Shown piece by piece: positions 33,847 through 38,867 of a DNA stretch of 38,867 nucleotides. The notes beneath the pieces are model-generated. The model worked only from the letters and a program-made list of their open reading frames with translations. It made no database searches and was not told the DNA's origin. This stretch comes from Deltaproteobacteria bacterium (GTDB taxonomy: Bacteria > Desulfobacterota > Desulfobacteria > Desulfobacterales > SURF-7), in NCBI GenBank assembly GCA_019307665.1, contig JAFDJC010000003.1:1-38867 (forward strand). The letters are read 5' to 3'. The first letter of the stretch is position 1. Each line of letters starts with the position of its first letter. Both the position numbers and the translations under genes were made by a program.

Positions 33847-33886
33847 AAAAAAAGGGCGTTCCGAATCATTTCGGAACGCCCTTTTT
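33847..33886. terminator. strong bidirectional intrinsic terminator after the dsr operon
   Basis: A perfect 12-bp stem, GGGCGTTCCGAA (33854-33865) and TTCGGAACGCCC (33870-33881), closes a TCAT loop. Seven A residues precede it and five T residues follow, so the minus-strand transcript ends in a run of seven U. It lies about 30 bases after the dsrP stop and would end dsrMKJOP transcripts; it could also stop plus-strand transcription. Confidence 0.95.
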
Positions 33887-33913
33887 AAAACTATATCACT
33901 GTATGTTGGCTGA

Positions 33914-35071
33914 CTATGCCGCCACTTCTCTCTTAACCGATACAGCAATTTTAAAAAGGATTGTAAGTATCAAAAAACCGGCACACCATATACCGGCTGT
34001 AATGATCAGTTCCGGAATTGACGGTACATATTCGTTTACCTGGTGGAGTGGAGACGGTACAAACCCGCCTGCGATCATGCCCAGTCCCTTGTCTATCCAT
34101 GTCCCAACAAACACACATATCAATGCAACAATTAATGTAGTCTCGTTGTTCCTTGTTACAGGTGGAACAAGCAGAATAATAGCGATCACCATCAGTATCA
34201 TCGAAGTCCACATCCAGGGGACAAGCACGCCATGTCCGTGCAAACCAAAAAACAGATACTTCAAGTGGTCGATATGCTCGGGAATGCCGCTGTACATGGC
34301 AACAAAAACTTCACAGATAAAGAAAAAGACATTGGCAATAATGGCATAGGTCACTATTTTTGAAACCGTCTGGATCGCTTTTTTGCCCGGATCAAAATCG
34401 GTTACTTTTCTTATGATAAAACAGATGAGAAGCAGGAAGGCAGGTCCTGCGGCAAATGCTGAAGCAAGAAACCGTGGTGCCAGAATTGCTGTGAGCCAGA
34501 ACCCTCTTCCCGGTAGGCCGCAGTACAACCATGCTGTAACCGTATGGATACCGAATGCCCAGGGAATCGACAGATAGATAACCGGTTTTATCCATTTAGG
34601 GGGTGCCACCGCATTCCGTTCCGCTTCAAGGACTATCCAGCCTATGATTATATTCAAAAACAGATAGCCGTTCAGCACAATCATGTCCCAAAACAGCATT
34701 GAATATGGTGTCGGGTATAGCAACACATTAAATGCACGCATCGGCTGCCCCAGGTCGGCAATGATAAACATCAGGCACATACTGACTGCAGCTATCGCAA
34801 GAAATTCACCCAGGATGGTAATCTTCCCAAAGGCCTTGTGGTCATGTAAATAATAGGGAAGAACCAGCATCACGCCTCCTGCCGCAACACCGACAAGGAA
34901 TGTAAACTGTGCAATGTAGAACCCCCAGGAAACATCACGGCTCATGCCCGTCAAACCCAGACCAAAGCTGAGCTGTTTCAAATAAACGGCAAAACCGACG
35001 CTTACGACACCGAGGAGTGCCAGCACCCATATCCAGTACTTTTTGGTTCCTTTTAACGCAAGTTCAAGCAT
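33914..35071 (-). CDS. dsrP: DsrP, NrfD-like quinone-interacting membrane subunit
   Basis: DsrP is the polytopic NrfD/PsrC-type subunit of the DsrMKJOP complex, which exchanges electrons between menaquinone and the cytoplasmic sulfite-reduction machinery. The 385-residue protein has about ten transmembrane helices. Typical NrfD-family segments are SWGFYIAQFTFLVGVAAGGVM, ADLGQPMRAFNVLL and AWLYCGLPGRGFW. It ends with two helices and a short basic tail. GAGG sits 5 bases before its ATG, and dsrO ends 7 bases upstream. It is the last gene of the operon, followed by a strong terminator. Confidence 0.95.
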   Translation of the reverse strand: MLELALKGTKKYWIWVLALLGVVSVGFAVYLKQLSFGLGLTGMSRDVSWGFYIAQFTFLVGVAAGGVMLVLPYYLHDHKAFGKITILGEFLAIAAVSMCLMFIIADLGQPMRAFNVLLYPTPYSMLFWDMIVLNGYLFLNIIIGWIVLEAERNAVAPPKWIKPVIYLSIPWAFGIHTVTAWLYCGLPGRGFWLTAILAPRFLASAFAAGPAFLLLICFIIRKVTDFDPGKKAIQTVSKIVTYAIIANVFFFICEVFVAMYSGIPEHIDHLKYLFFGLHGHGVLVPWMWTSMILMVIAIILLVPPVTRNNETTLIVALICVFVGTWIDKGLGMIAGGFVPSPLHQVNEYVPSIPELIITAGIWCAGFLILTILFKIAVSVKREVAA

Positions 35072-35078
35072 AATAACC

Positions 35079-35867
35079 TCACACTATGTAATAAACCGAA
35101 GGCCCTGTTCCCAGGCCCTGTTTCCGCCGAATGGAATAATTTGACGCCAGAAGCTTCCTGACTCCTGATTCCGGATCTCCCAGGTCACCGAATGCAATAA
35201 TTCCGTTTGAAACCTCAACACATGCCGGCTCTTTGCCAACCGCAAGCCTTTCAGCGCAAAAATTGCATTTCTCCACAACACCTTTCATTCTTGTTGGAAA
35301 CCCGGGGTCTGTTTCTTCTATAAAAGGTCTTGGATCCCTGAAATTAAAACTTCTTGATCCATATGGACATGCTGCCATACAGAATCTGCAGCCTATGCAC
35401 CTGTGAAAGTCCATCAGGACGATCCCGTCTTCCCGCTTAAACGTCGCCTTGGTAGGGCATGCCTGCACGCAGGAGGGTTCCTCGCAGTGATTACAAAGCA
35501 CCAGGAACGGCAGGTCTTTTATCCTATCGTTGAGATATTTATTCTCCTTACCTGGAAAGGCGTTTTTATATTTTGTACCCCAGATCCATTTTATTTCATG
35601 GCGCACGTTTTCAAGTTCAGGAACATTATGGATTTTATGGCATGCACTGATTATCGGATAGAGATCATCTTCAGAATTGATCTTTCGGGTATCGATAACC
35701 ATGCCCCAATGTTTTGCTGTCCTGCTGTTTTTACCTTGGGATGTTGCCGGTTCTGCCTTTTCTACATGCTCTTCCGATGAGGCAAACGCATTAAAAACAG
35801 GTTTTGCGCCGATGCCAAGGGCTGAAATTCCAGCTATTTTCAAGAAGCTTCTTCTGCTTTTTTCCAT
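35079..35867 (-). CDS. dsrO: DsrO, periplasmic iron-sulfur subunit (Tat-exported)
   Basis: DsrO is the ferredoxin-like subunit of DsrMKJOP. The 262-residue product from the ATG at 35867 begins MEKSRRSFLKIAGISALGIG, a twin-arginine signal (Arg5-Arg6), so it is exported folded. Several [4Fe-4S] sites follow: CNHCEEPSCVQACPTKA, CIGCRFCMAACPYG, and CNFCAERLAVGKEPACVEV, plus an earlier isolated Cys (ISACHKIHN). ATG and the dsrJ stop overlap as TGATG, with AGGAG 8 bases upstream. It presumably passes electrons between DsrJ hemes and DsrP. Confidence 0.95.
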   Translation of the reverse strand: MEKSRRSFLKIAGISALGIGAKPVFNAFASSEEHVEKAEPATSQGKNSRTAKHWGMVIDTRKINSEDDLYPIISACHKIHNVPELENVRHEIKWIWGTKYKNAFPGKENKYLNDRIKDLPFLVLCNHCEEPSCVQACPTKATFKREDGIVLMDFHRCIGCRFCMAACPYGSRSFNFRDPRPFIEETDPGFPTRMKGVVEKCNFCAERLAVGKEPACVEVSNGIIAFGDLGDPESGVRKLLASNYSIRRKQGLGTGPSVYYIV

Positions 35868-36262
35868 CACTTCTTCTCCTTTGGGTCAATATGGCAATCC
35901 CAGCAGTAAGGGTCCACCGAAGCATAATTGTGACACCTGTCACAAAATTCGGCTTTGTTTGAATGACATCCCAGACATGATTCTTCCCCGGTGGAAAGGC
36001 TCATGTTATAGACTCTTCCGCTACTGCTAGTATAAACTCTTTCGCCTTCTCTTACGACCGCATTTCGCCAGATATCAAGAATCTGCATGTGTCCGCCCTT
36101 CATTTCCGCTTTGGGCAAAACACAATATTTTGCAGCCTTTGCCCTTTTGGAAAGTTCCGGTTCAGGCGCTGGTGCCGCCTTTCCGAAATTAAACCAGAAC
36201 GGCGTCAAAGCTGCTGCAAAAAAGATAATCAGACCGGCAATGATAAATTTTTTATCATTCAT
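35867..36262 (-). CDS. dsrJ: DsrJ, triheme cytochrome c subunit
   Basis: The 131-residue protein has an N-terminal membrane anchor (about residues 7-24) and three heme c sites: CLGCH (96-100), CDRCH (107-111) and CWDCH (120-124). Cys47 in KYCVLPK matches the conserved Cys that is the proposed unusual His/Cys heme ligand in DsrJ. The ATG at 36262 (MNDKKFIIAG) overlaps the dsrK stop by 8 bases; a longer upstream reading to 36343 lies inside dsrK and was rejected. DsrJ sits on the periplasmic face of the DsrMKJOP complex. Confidence 0.95.
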   Translation of the reverse strand: MNDKKFIIAGLIIFFAAALTPFWFNFGKAAPAPEPELSKRAKAAKYCVLPKAEMKGGHMQILDIWRNAVVREGERVYTSSSGRVYNMSLSTGEESCLGCHSNKAEFCDRCHNYASVDPYCWDCHIDPKEKK

Positions 36263-37886
36263 CAGTATCATCCTCCATTCCAGGGAGCGTTTCCCCGCGC
36301 AGGTCCATTGTTGTCTCAGTCCTATCAGGATGCACAAGGGCATTTGCTACCATTTCGTGCAGTCCTGTGACATCTACTTCAGGAACCCAGTAATTCATCA
36401 AATCAGGAAATACCGCCCTGTCAATCGCGCATATGGTCACGAGCATATTCACACCGTGTTTTTCGTGAACATGTTTGACGGCATTAGCTCTCGGAAGGCC
36501 GCCTGCCATCCTTAACTCCATATCTTCACCGGCATTCAGACCTGCTCCGCTTCCACAGCAGAATGTCTGTTCCCGGATCGTGTTCTCCGGCATCTCGTAA
36601 AAATTATTGCATACATTTTGAATGACGTACCTTGGTTCATCAAGCAAACCCATTCCGCGGGCTGGATTGCATGAGTCGTGAAACGTAACGCTCAAATGAT
36701 CGTTCCGGCTCGGATCAAGTTTCAGCTTGTTATGTTTGATAAGGTCTGCTGTAAATTCTGCGATATGAACCATTTTTGTCGACTTTGCATTCTCAAATTT
36801 GGTTCCGGTAATCGGAGAAACCGGTTCCTCGAGAAAATCAGCAGGGCCGTTCATTGTATCCATGTACTGATTGATGACCCGCCACATATGGCCGCATTCG
36901 CCACCCAGAATCCATTTAACACCAAGGCGCTTGGCTTCCGAATACATCTTGGCATTGAGCCGTTTCATTGTCTCATGAGATGTAAAAAAACCGAAATTAC
37001 CGCCCTCCGAAGCATACGTACTCCAGGTGACATTAAATCCATATTCCTTTTCCAGGTAGTCGAAAAGAAGCATGTACCCCATGCAGGTATAGGTCCCGGG
37101 ATCTGCAAAAACATCACCCGACGGTGTTATAAAAAGAATATCAGCTCCTTTTTTATTATACGTCGAATTAACTTTTATGCCGGTGACTTCTTCTATGTCT
37201 TCCTCGAAAAAATCGAGCATATCTTTAAATGCGTGGGGCTGTATGCCAAGATGGTTGCCTGTCCTGAAACAGTTTGCCACCGGAGTCGCAATCCAGTCTA
37301 TATTGAGCCCGATGAGATTTAGAAGTTCCCTGCCCATAATCGTTATCTCTGCCGTATCGATTCCATACGGACAGAAAACCGAACATCTGCGGCACTCAGA
37401 ACACTGAAAAAAATAGTACCACCATTCTTTTAAAACATCGAGTGTCAAGGGCCTGGCGCCTGCAATCTTTCCTAAAATTTTGCCGGCTTTTGTAAAATCA
37501 TTTCTGTATACCGACCGTAATAGTTCGGCACGAACAACCGGCATATTTTTGGGATCGCCTGTTCCAATAAAATAATGGCATTTATCGGCACATGCCCCGC
37601 ACCTTACACAAATGTCCATAAAGACTTTGAATGACCGAAATTTATCCAGCCGCTCCCTGAAGCCTTCGTAAATAATCTCTTTCCAGTTTTCAGGAAGTTT
37701 CCAGTCTTCATCCAGCGGGTTCCATTCCCTTGGATTTGGAAGGCCCAGATACTCAACGCTCTTGGGATTTGACGCGTAGCAGTACATCCCTTTCCTGATG
37801 TTTATCGGCGTATCCATCCACCCTGTTGAAGGCGTATTGTGATCAACCTGAATCAACTCTTCTGCTTTTGGAAGTTCTTCTGACAT
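36255..37886 (-). CDS. dsrK: DsrK, HdrD-like catalytic iron-sulfur subunit
   Basis: DsrK is the cytoplasmic subunit of the Dsr membrane complex and is thought to reduce the DsrC trisulfide. The 543-residue protein has two ferredoxin sites, CVRCGACADKC (Cys93, 96, 99, 103) and CSECRRCSVFCPYG (Cys162, 165, 168, 172). HdrD-type CCG-domain elements follow: GGECGHMWR, FHDSCNPARGMG and QTFCCGSGAGLNAGED. These bind the noncubane-type cluster of the heterodisulfide reductase family. It starts one base before the end of dsrM (TAATG) and overlaps dsrJ by 8 bases. Confidence 0.96.
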   Translation of the reverse strand: MSEELPKAEELIQVDHNTPSTGWMDTPINIRKGMYCYASNPKSVEYLGLPNPREWNPLDEDWKLPENWKEIIYEGFRERLDKFRSFKVFMDICVRCGACADKCHYFIGTGDPKNMPVVRAELLRSVYRNDFTKAGKILGKIAGARPLTLDVLKEWWYYFFQCSECRRCSVFCPYGIDTAEITIMGRELLNLIGLNIDWIATPVANCFRTGNHLGIQPHAFKDMLDFFEEDIEEVTGIKVNSTYNKKGADILFITPSGDVFADPGTYTCMGYMLLFDYLEKEYGFNVTWSTYASEGGNFGFFTSHETMKRLNAKMYSEAKRLGVKWILGGECGHMWRVINQYMDTMNGPADFLEEPVSPITGTKFENAKSTKMVHIAEFTADLIKHNKLKLDPSRNDHLSVTFHDSCNPARGMGLLDEPRYVIQNVCNNFYEMPENTIREQTFCCGSGAGLNAGEDMELRMAGGLPRANAVKHVHEKHGVNMLVTICAIDRAVFPDLMNYWVPEVDVTGLHEMVANALVHPDRTETTMDLRGETLPGMEDDTDE

Positions 37887-38867
37887 TATACTTGCTCCTT
37901 TTCAACCGGGAGTCCAACCTCGATCATTTTCTCCCTGAACTCATCTTCATACTCTTCATATGTATGTGTCTTAACCGGGTAGTTCCAGGGATTAACATGC
38001 CTGTTCATACGTGTATCCGTAGTCATATTTCTTGTAGGACTTAGGAAAATACCTCCCATATGCATGAGCTTGCTGAACGGAAAATAGATAAGAAGGGTGC
38101 TGACGAGAAACAGATGAACATAGAAAAGCCCTCCAATACCTTCGGTAACAACCGGTTTCAACGTGACAAGGCTCATGGCAAAGGCTTTTGCACCGACAAC
38201 ATCGATTTTAGTAAAATAGCGCATCAAAATTCCGGTAAAAGCGATTCCCATGATAAGAAAAAGCGGGAAAAAATCAGAGGCAAGGGATATATACTTTATC
38301 CTTGGACTTAATACTCTTCTCAGAAATAAAAAGGAAACCGCTCCCAGGAGGACAAGTCCCGACATAAAGAAACCCGGCAGTCCAACCTGTATCACACTGC
38401 TCATAAATTCTATCCTGAAAAAACTGTCAAGATATTCGAGCATCCGAATGCATACCGGCACCGGCTCAAAGAAAAACCTGAGATGCCTCACTATGACCAC
38501 GAGAAAGGAATAATGAAATGCCAGGGCAAAGACCCACAACCATATTTCCCAGCGATAGGAAATCTTTTTACCGCTGTCTGTGTTCTTGAATGACATCTGG
38601 GTATTCCTGAATAAAGAACGGAAGCAGAGAACTTCAAGAAGCATCCGTACCACAACACCGCCTTTTGTAAACGGATTGTCAATGCTGTTCGCTTTTATCC
38701 ATGGTAATGATTTCTGCTGACCACATGTTGTGGGTATCCTGAAAGGTACCGGTGAACGGGCCCAGCCCATTACACGGTAAATGAAGCCTGCAACAAATAC
38801 CAAGACCGCAAAATACGGAATAACAATCCCAAAAAGAGATTGCAGCCCCAGGACTTCAACACCCACA
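37886..38867 (-). CDS. dsrM: DsrM, NarI-like cytochrome b subunit, 5' end beyond the window
   Basis: The last 326 or so residues of DsrM are present. The GTG at the window edge is probably internal, because DsrM normally has another N-terminal helix upstream. Several transmembrane helices with paired His residues (AFHYSFLVVIVRHLRF, FYVHLFLVSTLL) bind b hemes for menaquinol exchange. The conserved loop RIPTTCGQQKSLPWI and RMLLEVLCFRSLFRNT are characteristic of DsrM. It precedes dsrK with a TAATG overlap. Any promoter and the genes upstream lie outside the window. Confidence 0.93.
   Translation of the reverse strand, partial: VGVEVLGLQSLFGIVIPYFAVLVFVAGFIYRVMGWARSPVPFRIPTTCGQQKSLPWIKANSIDNPFTKGGVVVRMLLEVLCFRSLFRNTQMSFKNTDSGKKISYRWEIWLWVFALAFHYSFLVVIVRHLRFFFEPVPVCIRMLEYLDSFFRIEFMSSVIQVGLPGFFMSGLVLLGAVSFLFLRRVLSPRIKYISLASDFFPLFLIMGIAFTGILMRYFTKIDVVGAKAFAMSLVTLKPVVTEGIGGLFYVHLFLVSTLLIYFPFSKLMHMGGIFLSPTRNMTTDTRMNRHVNPWNYPVKTHTYEEYEDEFREKMIEVGLPVEKEQV

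Noticed and set aside
36263-36343. N-terminal extension of DsrJ to 36343
   Set aside because: It would lie inside dsrK, has no ribosome site and would bury the membrane anchor. The ATG at 36262 gives a normal DsrJ.

Overview
The window looks like a chromosomal segment of a mesophilic, moderately AT-rich sulfate-reducing member of the Desulfobacterota, most likely Desulfobacterales. The strongest reason is a dsrMKJOP operon (33.9-38.9 kb, minus strand, dsrM cut by the window edge), which encodes the membrane complex linking the quinone pool to dissimilatory sulfite reduction. A glycyl-radical enzyme and molybdenum/tungsten cofactor genes also fit an anaerobe.

Layout. 1-0.65 kb: 5' part of an exported protein of unknown role (minus). 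0.9-6.6 kb (plus): a tight four-gene unit of an extended SDR, a four-helix membrane protein with two matching Cys motifs, an Ntn-hydrolase of the penicillin acylase family, and a two-domain fatty acyl reductase resembling Marinobacter Maqu_2507. The acylase start region is a 21-bp tandem array in which each unit carries a Shine-Dalgarno sequence, and three of the four also an ATG. 6.7-11.9 kb (minus): a glycyl-radical operon of FadR-type regulator, radical enzyme, activating enzyme and an FMN-binding-type split-barrel protein. Its promoter and a perfect FadR-family operator are visible. 12.0-12.8 kb: a lipoprotein alpha/beta hydrolase. 13.3-17.9 kb (plus): MoeA, a MoeA fused to a periplasmic-binding-like domain, and the RNA ligase RtcB. 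18.0-27 kb (minus): a membrane spermidine-synthase-like/TPR protein, glucose-6-phosphate isomerase, SEC-C methionine aminopeptidase, a putative molybdenum carrier, DUF2062, a rhomboid protease, a 44-residue ORF and an exported cyclophilin.

27.0-33.7 kb mixes an intact envelope-stress set (K+ channel with RCK domain, YbjN-like, PspA, DUF4178; plus) with clear gene erosion on the minus strand. The eroded genes are a helicase/RNase H-like deletion fusion with an internal stop, a frameshifted DUF4258 gene, a DUF2283 stub joined to a receiver domain, and a phospholipase A2-like gene ending in the C-terminal piece of a GGDEF domain. A DUF6765 gene (possibly Zn-phospholipase C-like) lies directly upstream of the phospholipase gene. 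A structured intergenic repeat with two perfect 10-bp hairpins and a 38-bp direct repeat sits among these chimeras. A strong bidirectional terminator separates the region from dsrP.

How the genes may work together (inference). The dsr operon is core energy metabolism. The acylase/reductase unit probably acts on acyl chains or lipids. The radical operon is a catabolic module induced by an unidentified ligand of its regulator. The PspA set probably guards membrane integrity. No tRNA, rRNA, CRISPR array or complete insertion sequence was recognised.
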